Notes under the pieces: model-generated
Seen by the model: the letters and a program-made list of their open reading frames with translations, nothing else
What the model was told of the DNA's origin: nothing
Databases searched by the model: none
From: Aliidiomarina sedimenti
GTDB taxonomy: Bacteria; Pseudomonadota; Gammaproteobacteria; Enterobacterales; Alteromonadaceae
Reading direction: 5' to 3'
Length of the DNA stretch: 64,000 bases
NCBI RefSeq assembly: GCF_003986955.1
Contig: NZ_PIPN01000007.1
Location: forward strand, 1-64,000
Part shown: piece by piece, positions 27,939 to 37,424 of the stretch
Layout: each line of letters starts with the position of its first letter
How positions within the stretch are numbered: the stretch's first letter is position 1
Position numbers and translations under genes: made by a program

Positions 27939-29084
27939 ATGGCACAACACCTGTTTACCTCTGAATCCGTTTCTGAAGGACATCCTGATAAAATTGCTGA
28001 TCAGATTTCTGACGCAGTGCTGGATGCGATTCTGCGCGATGATCCGAAAGCGCGTGTGGCCTGCGAAACCTATGTTAAAACCGGCATGGTTCTGGTCGGT
28101 GGTGAGATCAATACTCACGCATGGGTGGATGTTGAGAGCCTGGTTCGTAACACAGTCGAGAAAATTGGCTACACCCATTCAGATATGGGCTTTGATGCCG
28201 GTAGCTGTGCCGTCCTTAATGCGATTGGTAAGCAGTCTGCCGATATCAACCAGGGTGTTGACCGTGGCGCCCCGGAAGAACAGGGTGCCGGCGATCAGGG
28301 CCTGATGTTTGGCTATGCATCGAATGAAACAGATGTACTTATGCCGGCTCCGATTACCTATGCCCATAAGCTGATGCAACGCCAGGCCGACATGCGCCGT
28401 AGTGAGCTACCCTGGTTACGTCCGGATGCTAAAAGCCAGCTGACCTTTGTCTATGAAGACGGCAAACCAGTCGGCATCGATGCGGTCGTACTGTCGACCC
28501 AGCATGCAGCCGAATACAGCCTGAAGGACGTTCAGGAAGCAGTGATGGAACATATCATCAAACCTGTTTTGCCAACGGAATGGGTCACTAAGCAAACCAA
28601 ATTCCATATTAACCCAACCGGCAAGTTCGTGATTGGCGGGCCGATGGGCGATTGCGGCCTGACTGGCCGTAAAATTATTGTCGATACCTATGGTGGCATG
28701 GCTCGCCATGGCGGCGGTGCTTTCTCGGGTAAAGATCCGTCCAAAGTGGATCGCAGTGCGGCCTATGCCGCACGCTATGTCGCGAAAAATATTGTCGCGG
28801 CCGGTCTGGCAGCGCGCTGTGAAGTGCAGCTGTCGTACGCGATTGGTGTCGCCGAACCCACCTCTATCAGTATTGAAACCTTCGGCACCAGCCAGCATGA
28901 TGAAGCGAGTCTTATCCGTGCTGTTCGCGAGCACTTTGATTTACGCCCTTACGGCCTGATTCAGATGCTTGATCTGGAACGTCCTATCTATTTACAGACC
29001 GCTGCCTATGGTCACTTTGGTCGCGATGAGTTCCCCTGGGAACGTACCGACAAAGCGCCGTTGCTGCAGGATGCGGTTGCCTGA
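27939..29084 (+). CDS. metK: S-adenosylmethionine synthetase
   Basis: A 381-residue enzyme that makes S-adenosylmethionine from methionine and ATP. Signature sequences are [16 protein letters not shown] near the N-terminus, the hexapeptide GAGDQG, and [19 protein letters not shown]. Length is nearly that of E. coli MetK (384). The start at 27939 ([11 protein letters not shown]) aligns with relatives; an in-frame ATG at 27918 would add seven residues. A met box lies upstream. rsmE, which uses the product as methyl donor, starts three bases after its stop, so both are one transcript. Confidence 0.98.
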   Translation: MAQHLFTSESVSEGHPDKIADQISDAVLDAILRDDPKARVACETYVKTGMVLVGGEINTHAWVDVESLVRNTVEKIGYTHSDMGFDAGSCAVLNAIGKQSADINQGVDRGAPEEQGAGDQGLMFGYASNETDVLMPAPITYAHKLMQRQADMRRSELPWLRPDAKSQLTFVYEDGKPVGIDAVVLSTQHAAEYSLKDVQEAVMEHIIKPVLPTEWVTKQTKFHINPTGKFVIGGPMGDCGLTGRKIIVDTYGGMARHGGGAFSGKDPSKVDRSAAYAARYVAKNIVAAGLAARCEVQLSYAIGVAEPTSISIETFGTSQHDEASLIRAVREHFDLRPYGLIQMLDLERPIYLQTAAYGHFGRDEFPWERTDKAPLLQDAVA

Positions 29085-29087
29085 CCG

Positions 29088-29816
29088 ATGCGTGTACCTC
29101 GAATTTACCACCCGCAGCCCCTGCGCTGCGGTGAACTCGTCGAACTGGAAGCAGATGCGGCCAACCATGTTGGCCGCGTTTTGCGTTTAGGTACAGGTGC
29201 TGAACTGGAGCTTTTTTGCGGTGACAATTGTCGTTACCAGGCGGTGATTGAAAGCGCCAGCAAAAAACATGTCAGCGCTAAGGTGCTGACGCAGGAGACG
29301 GCCGATGTCGAGTCGCCGCTGAAGATCCATCTTATTCAGGGTATCTCCCGCGGTGACCGCATGGACTTTACCTTGCAAAAATCGGTGGAGCTCGGCGTTG
29401 CCAGCATTACTCCAATTTTCACTGCCCGCTGCGGGGTTAAACTGCAGGGTGAAAGGCTCGATAAAAAGCTGCTGCAATGGCAGAAAATTGTCATTGCGGC
29501 GTGCGAGCAAAGTGGCCGGAATACAGTCCCCAGGGTCAACCCCGCGATCACCTTGCAACAGTACCTTGAGTCGGCTGAACGACCACTTACCCTGACCCTG
29601 GAACCCAGCGCAGAGGAGTCATTGAAAAGTGCAACGATTCCGGATGAAGTGAGCTTACTGGTGGGGCCTGAAGGCGGGTTTTCAGCAGACGAAGTGGCGG
29701 CCACCCATCAGGCAAAATGCCTGCCAGTACGGCTCGGTCCGCGGGTATTGCGCACAGAAACTGCTGCCCTCGCGGCGCTGGCTGCGTTACAGGCAAATCA
29801 CGGTGATCTGATTTAA
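29088..29816 (+). CDS. rsmE: 16S rRNA m3U1498 methyltransferase
   Basis: A 242-residue SPOUT-class methyltransferase that methylates N3 of U1498 in 16S rRNA. The N-terminal PUA-like domain (MRVPRIYHPQPL, NHVGRVLRL) is followed by the trefoil-knot domain with LVGPEGGFSADEV and LGPRVLRTETAALAAL, which form the S-adenosylmethionine pocket. Length is equal to E. coli RsmE (243). It is three bases behind metK, and gshB follows 57 bases later. The order metK-rsmE-gshB-yqgE-ruvX is a common gammaproteobacterial arrangement. Confidence 0.96.
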   Translation: MRVPRIYHPQPLRCGELVELEADAANHVGRVLRLGTGAELELFCGDNCRYQAVIESASKKHVSAKVLTQETADVESPLKIHLIQGISRGDRMDFTLQKSVELGVASITPIFTARCGVKLQGERLDKKLLQWQKIVIAACEQSGRNTVPRVNPAITLQQYLESAERPLTLTLEPSAEESLKSATIPDEVSLLVGPEGGFSADEVAATHQAKCLPVRLGPRVLRTETAALAALAALQANHGDLI

Positions 29817-29873
29817 TCCCTCGTGCTACACTCGAGGTTCCTTTCTATCTTCTAATTTACAGCTGAGGTTGGC

Positions 29874-30824
29874 ATGAAAGTCGGCATTATCATGGACCCT
29901 ATTGAAACGGTCAAAACCTACAAAGACACCAGTTTCCGCCTGGCACTTGAGGCGCAGGCACGTGGTGATGATGTGCTGTATATGGAAATGAAAGATTTGT
30001 TCATTGACGGTGGCAACCCGATGGCGTTCGTTCGACCACTGACGGTGCGCGACCAGCACGAGGACTTTTACACCCTCGGCGATGGCTGTGATATTCATAT
30101 GGGTGAACTGGATGTCATCCTGATGCGCAAAGACCCGCCCTTCGATACCGAGTTTATCTATGCCACCCATATTCTCGAGCTGGCTGAGCAGAGCGGCGCG
30201 AAAGTGGTCAACCGTCCACAAAGTTTACGCGACTGCAGTGAAAAACTGTTTACCGCCTGGTTCCCCGATGCCATCAGCGCAACCCTGGTAACCCGCGACT
30301 CTGACCGCATCCGTGAGTTTCACCAGACCCATAAAGACATTATTATAAAACCACTGGATGGGATGGGCGGCGCCTCGATTTTTCGCATTAAGGCAGACGG
30401 CAATAACCTTGGTGTTATTATCGAAACCTTAACCGCCCACGGCGAACGCTTCGCCATGGTGCAGGAATATCTGCCAGCGATTAAAGATGGCGACAAACGT
30501 ATTCTTCTGATCAACGGCGAGGCGGTACCCTATTGCCTGGCACGGGTTCCTTCCGCCGGTGAAACCCGGGGTAACCTGGCTGCTGGTGGCAGTGGCCGTC
30601 CGCAACCACTCAGTGACAGCGACTGGGCGCTGGCACGGCGTATCGGCCCGACCCTGAAAGAAAAAGGCCTCTACCTGGTCGGCCTCGATGTGATTGGTGA
30701 CCGTATTACCGAGATCAACGTAACCAGCCCAACCTGCATGCGCGAAATTGAAGATCATTACGACATTAATATTGCGAAAATGCTGTTCGATGCCATTGCC
30801 AGCGACATGCAGAGCAAAAATTAA
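29874..30824 (+). CDS. gshB: glutathione synthetase
   Basis: A 316-residue ATP-grasp ligase that joins glycine to gamma-glutamylcysteine to make glutathione. The N-terminus MKVGIIMDPIETVKTYKDT, the ATP-grasp glycine loop KPLDGMGGASIFRI, and the metal-binding EINVTSPTCMREIE at the C-terminal end are all standard. Length matches E. coli GshB (316). GAGGT precedes the start. It is followed by yqgE and ruvX as in E. coli. Confidence 0.98.
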   Translation: MKVGIIMDPIETVKTYKDTSFRLALEAQARGDDVLYMEMKDLFIDGGNPMAFVRPLTVRDQHEDFYTLGDGCDIHMGELDVILMRKDPPFDTEFIYATHILELAEQSGAKVVNRPQSLRDCSEKLFTAWFPDAISATLVTRDSDRIREFHQTHKDIIIKPLDGMGGASIFRIKADGNNLGVIIETLTAHGERFAMVQEYLPAIKDGDKRILLINGEAVPYCLARVPSAGETRGNLAAGGSGRPQPLSDSDWALARRIGPTLKEKGLYLVGLDVIGDRITEINVTSPTCMREIEDHYDINIAKMLFDAIASDMQSKN

Positions 30825-30855
30825 ACGCTAATAGCCAGCGTACTTTACACAGCGC

Positions 30856-30894
30856 GGGGGCTGAACAGGGTTTAAAAAGAGGACCACAGCCCCC
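30856..30894 (+). other. hairpin in the leader of yqgE
   Basis: GGGGGCTG (30856-30863) and CAGCCCCC (30887-30894) can form an eight-pair GC-rich stem with a 23-base purine-rich loop. No U run follows, so it is not a standard terminator of gshB. It lies 37 bases before the yqgE start and may shape the mRNA between the two genes. Confidence 0.45.
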
Positions 30895-30930
30895 ATAGTA
30901 ATAGAGTGTTTTACGGTGAGGTAGTCGTGT

Positions 30931-31488
30931 ATGGAAAGCTTACAGAATCATTTTTTGATAGCGATGCCGGATCTCGATGACCCGTTTTTTGAACGGACAG
31001 TCACCTATATTTGCGAGCATAATGAAGACGGGGCGATGGGGCTGATAGTGAATCAGCCGGCTGAAATGAGCGTCTCTAAATTACTCGAACAGATCGAAAT
31101 TCAGGTGCCAGGAGAGAATATTCTTGAACGCTCGCTGGTCTATTCCGGCGGCCCGGTTGGTACTGACCGTGGGTTTGTGATCCACGCGCCGCAGGACACC
31201 TGGCGCAGCAGTCTGCAGTTAAGCGATGAGATTATGGTCACCACCTCGAAGGATATTTTACAGGCCTTTGGTTCTGCCGACGCACCCGATAAATTTTTGC
31301 TTACCCTTGGTTATGCAGGCTGGGACGCAGGGCAACTGGAGCAGGAACTGGCCAGTAACCACTGGCTAACCATCCCGGCTGACGCCAGTATCCTGTTCGA
31401 AACGCCAAGTTCTGAACGCTGGCAGAAAGCAGCAGAGAAGCTTGGTATTGATATCTGGCAACTCGCCCCCGGTTCAGGACACGCCTGA
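30931..31488 (+). CDS. yqgE: UPF0301/AlgH family protein YqgE
   Basis: A 185-residue protein of the YqgE/AlgH family: [35 protein letters not shown] and [15 protein letters not shown] are highly conserved. The biochemical role is not settled; in Pseudomonas AlgH was linked to alginate control, and structures show a compact alpha/beta fold. GAGGT lies upstream. The stop overlaps the ATG of ruvX by one base, so the two are translationally coupled, as in many gammaproteobacteria. Confidence 0.95.
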   Translation: MESLQNHFLIAMPDLDDPFFERTVTYICEHNEDGAMGLIVNQPAEMSVSKLLEQIEIQVPGENILERSLVYSGGPVGTDRGFVIHAPQDTWRSSLQLSDEIMVTTSKDILQAFGSADAPDKFLLTLGYAGWDAGQLEQELASNHWLTIPADASILFETPSSERWQKAAEKLGIDIWQLAPGSGHA

Positions 31489-31895
31489 TGGCAAGCTACC
31501 TCGCTTTCGATTACGGGACAGGTAATATTGGAGTCGCCGTGGGTCAGTCAGTGACGGCGACGGCCACCCCGTTAAAAGCACTAAAAGCGAATGATGGGAT
31601 CCCCAATTGGGAGCAGCTCGAGCGTTTACTTAAAGAATGGCAACCCGATGTCTGTGTGGTAGGGTTACCGCTTAATATGGATGGCAGCGAACAACCGATC
31701 ACGGTTCGTGCACGAAAATTCGCCAATCGCTTACATGGCCGCTTTGGCGTGAAAGTTGAACTGCAGGACGAACGATTAACCACAGTCAGTGCAAAAGAAT
31801 TGCTATTTGCAGAGGGTGGTTATCGTAATTTGGATAAGGACAGCATTGACAGCGCGTCAGCTTGCCTTATTCTACAAGACTATTTTCAACGCTGA
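31488..31895 (+). CDS. ruvX: RNase H-fold protein YqgF/RuvX (putative Holliday junction resolvase)
   Basis: A 135-residue RNase H-like protein. The first acidic motif is seen in [15 protein letters not shown], the second in [10 protein letters not shown], and [13 protein letters not shown] and the C-terminal [14 protein letters not shown] complete the family pattern with the last Asp. Established work ties YqgF to 16S rRNA 5' end processing, transcription anti-termination and possibly junction resolution. Length matches E. coli YqgF (138). It overlaps yqgE by one base. Confidence 0.95.
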   Translation: MASYLAFDYGTGNIGVAVGQSVTATATPLKALKANDGIPNWEQLERLLKEWQPDVCVVGLPLNMDGSEQPITVRARKFANRLHGRFGVKVELQDERLTTVSAKELLFAEGGYRNLDKDSIDSASACLILQDYFQR

Positions 31896-31988
31896 CGGCA
31901 GCGACTGGGAATCTTTACTTGGCTAAAGGTTCTCTTTTCGATATATTTACGTCTCGTTAATTCCTTCTCGTATTTTGAGGGCAACGCC

Positions 31989-32279
31989 TTGTTCGGAAAA
32001 GAAGACCCATTTACAGTCACCGGTAACACCATTTCACTCACTGACGATAACAAGTCATTGTTGCTGGTTACTCCTGCTCGCTATGACAATATTCTGGTCA
32101 GCCGCTACGGCGTCGAGCTAACGGACCTTGAGCCTGTGCGTCGTGCTAACGTCAAGAACGTGGTATTAAGCGAATTATTTAAACGCGATAAAACCTTTTT
32201 CTTTATTCGTGCCGGCGGCGTCGAGTACCAAATCGACCTGAAGTACGTAGCCAGCCCGATTTCCGAAGTTAAATTCTGA
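31989..32279 (+). CDS. small hypothetical protein with TTG start
   Basis: A 96-residue soluble protein beginning (TTG) FGKEDPFTVTGNTI. It alternates beta-like strands (KSLLLVTPARYDNILVSRYGVEL) with one short helix; no signal peptide or membrane span and no family that I recognise. The TTG start is supported by GAGGG eight bases upstream and by the absence of an earlier start in frame. Five bases separate its stop from the next gene, a transglutaminase-like exported protein with a poor ribosome binding site, so the pair is probably translated together. A functional tie between the two is inference. Confidence 0.7.
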   Translation: MFGKEDPFTVTGNTISLTDDNKSLLLVTPARYDNILVSRYGVELTDLEPVRRANVKNVVLSELFKRDKTFFFIRAGGVEYQIDLKYVASPISEVKF

Positions 32280-32283
32280 TCCG

Positions 32284-33237
32284 ATGTACGCTGACCGTTT
32301 GTTAACAAACGTCAGCCTGCTTTGCGCTCTGCTGCTGTGCCTCGTCTCAGCCAGCGCGAGCGCCGAACTTGAGTTCCAGCGCTATGCTGACGACCAGGGA
32401 CTGCAACTAAACTACCGTTTTTCCGACCATAACGGCACGCCGGTTGAACTCAACGTTCGCACCGAACGTCAGTCATTCATCGGCACCCCAACCAATTTTC
32501 GTCCATTAAGCTCAGCGCGATTGCAGCGTGAAGTGCACCGCCAGTTGCTCGACTTTGCCCACCAACAGGGCTGGCATGATATCGAAATTCAACGCCAGGG
32601 TCAGTCGCTTCAGGTCATCGCCCATCAAGGCCCGGCCGAACAACAACGCGAGCGAATAAACGCAATCCAGGCGCACCAGCAAGAGGCCATGCAGCAGGTT
32701 CTGGCGCGTTATTATTACGCCTCCATACAGCTGCACGCGGGTCCTGACGGTTATACACCCGACCATCCCCGCATTGCCATTGAATCGCAGGCGGCATTAA
32801 CCCCCTTCAGCGATGCAGTGGCTGCACATCTGGAGCAAACGTCGGCGCGTGAAACCCTGCAGTTCTTGCTCCGCTGGCTGCAGCAAATTCCCTACGATGA
32901 CATGAGCAACCGCTTGCAAAGCCCGGGTGCAGGGTTCATTACCCCCACCCGCTTACTCTATGAAAACCATGGCGACTGCGATAGCAAGGTGACCTTACTC
33001 GCTGCGCTCTTTGCCAACTTGCACCCTGAGGTCAACAGTCACATTGTTTACCTGCCGGGACATGCCGTCTTCGCGGTGGAACTTGAGCTGGAAGACGGCG
33101 ATATCTCGGTTCCCTATGCAGGGCAGCGACTGGTCGTCGCCGACCCTACCGGGCCGGCAGCAATGAAAGTCGGCGAGGTCGCCCGCCACTACCGCAGCGC
33201 GTTGCACAGCGGTGCAGTGACGATTAAAGACTTCTGA
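32284..33237 (+). CDS. exported transglutaminase-like cysteine protease
   Basis: A 317-residue protein with a signal peptide (hydrophobic 8-26, cleavage near SASA-ELEF). The C-terminal third has a papain/transglutaminase-type triad: C232 in NHGDCDSKV, H260 in LPGHAVFAVE and D287 in VVADPTG. The middle contains a Gln-rich helical stretch (about 110-140). Periplasmic proteins of this fold cleave peptides or act in envelope modification; the substrate is not known. The gene abuts the convergent phoH gene with no bases between stop codons. Confidence 0.8.
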   Translation: MYADRLLTNVSLLCALLLCLVSASASAELEFQRYADDQGLQLNYRFSDHNGTPVELNVRTERQSFIGTPTNFRPLSSARLQREVHRQLLDFAHQQGWHDIEIQRQGQSLQVIAHQGPAEQQRERINAIQAHQQEAMQQVLARYYYASIQLHAGPDGYTPDHPRIAIESQAALTPFSDAVAAHLEQTSARETLQFLLRWLQQIPYDDMSNRLQSPGAGFITPTRLLYENHGDCDSKVTLLAALFANLHPEVNSHIVYLPGHAVFAVELELEDGDISVPYAGQRLVVADPTGPAAMKVGEVARHYRSALHSGAVTIKDF

Positions 33238-34620
33238 CTACAGGTTCTCTTCTGCATACTGCGCCAGACTACTGCGTACCACCCCATTGAGGTTAACCGT
33301 GGCACTCCCATGGTAGTTTTTAAAACGCTCAACCAGGTAGGTAAGCCCGGAAGTTAAAGCCGTCAGGTAATAGCTGTCGATTTGCGCCAGGTTGCCGGAA
33401 CAGATAATTTTGGTCCCTGCACCACAGCGGGTAATAATGGTTTTCAGCTGAGACGCAGTCAGGTTCTGAGCTTCATCCAAAATGACGATGGCATTCTGGA
33501 TACTGCGCCCACGCATGAAATTAATCGACTTAAACTGAATGTTGGCTTTTCTCATGGTGTAATCCAGGCTTGATTCGGCGTGTTCGTCGGACTTGTGCAG
33601 CACCTCAAGGCTGTCCGTAATGGCTGCCAGCCAGGGCGCCATTTTTTCTTCTTCGGTGCCCGGCAAAAAGCCTATCGACTCACCAATTTCCGGGGTGCTA
33701 CGGGTGACAATTATTTTTTCGTACATGCCCTTTTCAACCACCTGCTCGAGTGCAGTGGCGAGTGCCAGCAAGGTCTTACCACAGCCAGCCGGTCCGGTTA
33801 AAATGACCAGATCGATGGTCGGGTCAAGCAAGGCATTGAGCCCCATCGCCTGATAAATGTTCTTGGCTGAAATCCCCCAGGCCCGCTGACTCATCAGCCG
33901 TTCCCTGCTGAGATCCTGAATTTTGACCAGGGTCTCCGTATAGCTTTCAATCCGGGCCGCAAAGCTGTCGGTTTCGTCAATCAGATATTCATTTGGGTAC
34001 GCCCCCGGGAACAGATCACGAGGAATATAGTGGTAGGTGTCGCGACCGTCCTGTTCACTTTTAACATCCGTTACCTGACTCCAGAAGTCACCCGGAAACT
34101 GGTAAAACCCTTTGGCGAGGAATTTGATATCGTCAATCAGCTGATCGGTACGGTAGTCTTCAACCCGTTTCACCCCCGCCCCTTTTGCTTTAAGCCGCAT
34201 GTTAATGTCTTTGGTGACCAGCACCACAGGCCCACTGCGTTGTTTTTGTAACTCCAGTGCTGTCTGAATAATGCGATGGTCGTTTTCATTCAACAGCATT
34301 TCCGACTCATTCTGGCGCAACTGGAAATCCGGGAAGATCGACAGGTGCCCCTGCGCCTGATGCTCACCACTGACCCGGGTTAAGGGGACGCCTGCGGTAA
34401 TTTGCTCAGGTGTCGCTTCGTGCAGCGCATCTTCAAGTGCGCGAATGGCTACACGGGCATCGCGGCTGACATCTTTGTTGCGGTCTTTGATGTTATCCAG
34501 TTCTTCGAGAACAACCATCGGGATGATGACGTTGTGTTCCTGAAAGTTAAGAAAGGCAAGTGGCTCGTGCAGAAGGATGTTGGTATCCAGTACATAGTGC
34601 TTGACGCCAGTTTCGGACAT
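33238..34620 (-). CDS. PIN-PhoH fusion ATPase (PhoH2-type)
   Basis: A 460-residue protein with an N-terminal PIN ribonuclease domain (about 7-150: YVLDTNILLHEP with D12, then VLEELDNIK and the acidic ND/TKD sites) and a C-terminal PhoH ATPase domain with Walker A GPAGCGKT (275-282) and Walker B IVILDEAQN. The same fusion, called PhoH2 in mycobacteria, has RNase and RNA helicase activity and can be part of a toxin-antitoxin pair. No small antitoxin gene is next to it here; the family is also widespread as a lone gene in gammaproteobacteria. It ends exactly where the convergent transglutaminase-like gene ends. Confidence 0.92.
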   Translation of the reverse strand: MSETGVKHYVLDTNILLHEPLAFLNFQEHNVIIPMVVLEELDNIKDRNKDVSRDARVAIRALEDALHEATPEQITAGVPLTRVSGEHQAQGHLSIFPDFQLRQNESEMLLNENDHRIIQTALELQKQRSGPVVLVTKDINMRLKAKGAGVKRVEDYRTDQLIDDIKFLAKGFYQFPGDFWSQVTDVKSEQDGRDTYHYIPRDLFPGAYPNEYLIDETDSFAARIESYTETLVKIQDLSRERLMSQRAWGISAKNIYQAMGLNALLDPTIDLVILTGPAGCGKTLLALATALEQVVEKGMYEKIIVTRSTPEIGESIGFLPGTEEEKMAPWLAAITDSLEVLHKSDEHAESSLDYTMRKANIQFKSINFMRGRSIQNAIVILDEAQNLTASQLKTIITRCGAGTKIICSGNLAQIDSYYLTALTSGLTYLVERFKNYHGSATVNLNGVVRSSLAQYAEENL

Positions 34621-34781
34621 AGAACGTACCTCAAATGGGGCTGGTTGTTAATTTATTAGCATAGTTTAACCGGTGCTGGCTATGAGTTTTTACTAACATT
34701 TTTTTTACCCCAAGGCGGACGCTCCTTTGTTACCATAGCGGTCGGTTCCGTTCATTCGTTAAACGACAAAAAGGCATCCCT

Positions 34782-37424
34782 TTGAGCGACTTTGCAATTG
34801 GCCAACGCTGGTTAAGTGAAACAGAAATAGAGTTAGGTTTGGGTATTGTGACCGGGATCAGTGGCCGCCAGGTCAGTCTGTTGTTCCCAGCCAACGGCGA
34901 AGAAAGGGCTTACGCGGCCCAGCAAGCGCCTTTGACCCGTCATAGTCTGGATCTTGACGAAGAAGCACAGCATGCCGATGGCTGGAGTTTTACCGTCCGT
35001 AAGGTCGACGAACAGTCCGGCGTTTTGGTTTATCATGGCGAGAAAGACGGTCAACCTGTTCAAGTTCCTGAAACTCAATTGCACTTCCAGGTTCAGCTGA
35101 GTAGTCCGCTAAACCGACTGTTAGCTGGCCAGTTTGACCGTGTCAGCCACTTTAATTTGCGCCAGCAAGCCAGTGCGTCGATGCGTGACTGGCTCGAACA
35201 CCCAGCCAGAGGGTTGCTGGGCGCCCGTATCGAATTACTGCCTCATCAAATATATATCGGCCACACCGTCGGTGGGCGCGCGTTTCCCCGCGTGCTGTTA
35301 GCCGATGAAGTCGGTCTGGGTAAGACCATTGAAGCCGGGCTCATTATGCAAAGTCAGCTACTCAATGCTCAGGCCCAACGCGTCCTGGTGCGAGTCCCCG
35401 ACCCGTTACTGCACCAGTGGATGATAGAGTTACGCCGCCGCTTTAATCTGATGTTTACCATTGTCGACCAGAGTTTCTGTGAGGCCGCAGCGGAGAGCGA
35501 AGAAAACCCGTTTAATCAGGTTCAGCTGGCGCTTTGCCCGGCGTCCCTGTTGGAACAGGACAAGCACGTGGCAGCTGCGCAGGAGGCTGGCTGGGATTTA
35601 GTGGTAGTGGACGAAGCCCACCAGCTCACCGCGCCGCAACGAAGCGTTGTTCAGCAACTGAGTCATGAAGCGGGTCTGCTACTACTTACGGCGACGCCTG
35701 ATCAAGGCGGAGCAGACAGTCATTTTGAACAGCTTCACCTGCTTGACCCGGATCGCTTTCACTCGCTTGAGGCCTTTGTTGCCGAGCAGGAGAAGTATCA
35801 GCAGGTGGCTGACCAGGCGGCCGACCTCGACGAGAATAGCGAGGCGCTGAACGAGCTGCTCGACGAACATGGCACCGGCCGCGTGTTAATGCGCAACACC
35901 CGGGCGAACATCACCGGTTTCCCGCAGCGTCGCTATCAGTTCTATCCCCTTACTAGCGGGGACGACGATGGTTTGCAACGCAAAGTTGAATGGCTGCACA
36001 ATCTGGCGCGCAGCCATAGTAACGATAAAATATTAGTGATTATGCAGACCCAGGCCGATGTCGAAGAAGTGGCGGCGCTGCTGCGCATCCATTATGGCCG
36101 CCATAGCGCACTCTTTCATGAAGGGATGTCGTTATTGGAGCGAGATCGCTCGGCCGCTTTTTTTGCCGACGACGAAGACGGCGCACAACTGCTGTTAAGT
36201 TCCGAAATTGGCGGCGAAGGACGCAATTTCCAGTTTGCCCGCCACCTGGTCATGCTGGACTTGCCGACGCACCCGGACAAGTTAGAACAGCGCATAGGCC
36301 GACTGGATCGGATTGGCCAGTTGCAGGCATTTGATATTCATCTGGCAGCCAGCCCGGAGTCACGCGAAGCCAGGCTGGCTCGCTGGTACGACGAAGGAAT
36401 GCAGGCGTTTACCCAACCCAATGCCACTGGCCACCGTTTAATGCAGCAACTTGGCGACGACCTTGAAACGGCGCTGGCTGCAGATACCGCAACCTTCGAT
36501 GCCTTTATTTCCCGTACCGCCAACGAAGTCGCAGCGATTCGCTCGCACCTTGCCGCAGGTCGTGACCGCTTGCTGGAGTTAAACTCATGTCGTATGCAGC
36601 CCGCTCAGGCTTTGTGTCAGGCGATTGAAGAAAGTGAACACAGAACTGAGCTAGCCAGTTTCATGTTCGCTTTCTGGGACCAGTTCGGGGTTCAGGTTGA
36701 AGACAAAGATGACCAGCGGTTAATTATTAAACCGGGACAAAATTTTGCCGCCAATGGCTTGCCTGGACTGGATGAAGAAGGCAGCGTGGTGACCTTCGAT
36801 CGTGTCACCGCGCTGCGTTACGATGATGCTCAGTTTCTTACCTGGGAGCATCCACAGGTGCTAACCGCACTGGATCTGGTGATCTGTGATAACCATGGCA
36901 GCGCCTGTGTCGGCATTCTGAAAAACAAAGCGCTACCTGCAGGGCACTGGTTCATAGAAATGCATGTCCGGGCCAGCTTACCGCAAGCCCCCGCGCTGGG
37001 ACTTGAAAAGCTCTACCCTTGTGCGCCTGTGCGCCTGCTACTGGATAGCCAGGGCCGCAATCTGAACCAGAAAATAACTGCCGATACACTCAACAAGCAA
37101 CTCCACTTCGTCAATAAGAAATCGGCCGCGCAAATGATCAAGGCGCTACGCAAACCGTTACAGGCAGTGGTCAAACAAACCCTGCCCGAGGCCGAGTCAG
37201 TACTGCAACAGCAGTGTGCAGACGCTGCAGCACGTCGCTTGCAAGGCCTCGAAAACGAAATTGAGCGGCTGCAACATTTGCAAACCCGCAACCCCAGCAT
37301 TCGCGACGAAGAAATTGAAGCCCTGCAGTTGCAACAGGCGAGCTGGAAAAAAGCCTTCGCGGCGCCACAGATCAGCATCGATAGCATACGGGTTATTGTT
37401 AACGCAGGAACCGAAGGCGGATGA
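34782..37424 (+). CDS. rapA: RNA polymerase-associated ATPase RapA (SWI2/SNF2)
   Basis: An 880-residue Swi2/Snf2 ATPase that recycles RNA polymerase. The N-terminal Tudor-like region (IGQRWLSETEIELGLGIV) is followed by Walker A ADEVGLGKT (GKT at 180-182), DEAH at 277-280, and helicase C motifs EIGGEGRNFQFARHLVMLD and QRIGRLDRIGQ. It is shorter than E. coli RapA (968), with the loss spread over the linker and C-terminal part. The start is TTG with AAGG upstream, and no ATG is near. The next gene, rluA, begins four bases before the rapA stop. The rapA-rluA-djlA neighbourhood is as in E. coli. Confidence 0.95.
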   Translation: MSDFAIGQRWLSETEIELGLGIVTGISGRQVSLLFPANGEERAYAAQQAPLTRHSLDLDEEAQHADGWSFTVRKVDEQSGVLVYHGEKDGQPVQVPETQLHFQVQLSSPLNRLLAGQFDRVSHFNLRQQASASMRDWLEHPARGLLGARIELLPHQIYIGHTVGGRAFPRVLLADEVGLGKTIEAGLIMQSQLLNAQAQRVLVRVPDPLLHQWMIELRRRFNLMFTIVDQSFCEAAAESEENPFNQVQLALCPASLLEQDKHVAAAQEAGWDLVVVDEAHQLTAPQRSVVQQLSHEAGLLLLTATPDQGGADSHFEQLHLLDPDRFHSLEAFVAEQEKYQQVADQAADLDENSEALNELLDEHGTGRVLMRNTRANITGFPQRRYQFYPLTSGDDDGLQRKVEWLHNLARSHSNDKILVIMQTQADVEEVAALLRIHYGRHSALFHEGMSLLERDRSAAFFADDEDGAQLLLSSEIGGEGRNFQFARHLVMLDLPTHPDKLEQRIGRLDRIGQLQAFDIHLAASPESREARLARWYDEGMQAFTQPNATGHRLMQQLGDDLETALAADTATFDAFISRTANEVAAIRSHLAAGRDRLLELNSCRMQPAQALCQAIEESEHRTELASFMFAFWDQFGVQVEDKDDQRLIIKPGQNFAANGLPGLDEEGSVVTFDRVTALRYDDAQFLTWEHPQVLTALDLVICDNHGSACVGILKNKALPAGHWFIEMHVRASLPQAPALGLEKLYPCAPVRLLLDSQGRNLNQKITADTLNKQLHFVNKKSAAQMIKALRKPLQAVVKQTLPEAESVLQQQCADAAARRLQGLENEIERLQHLQTRNPSIRDEEIEALQLQQASWKKAFAAPQISIDSIRVIVNAGTEGG

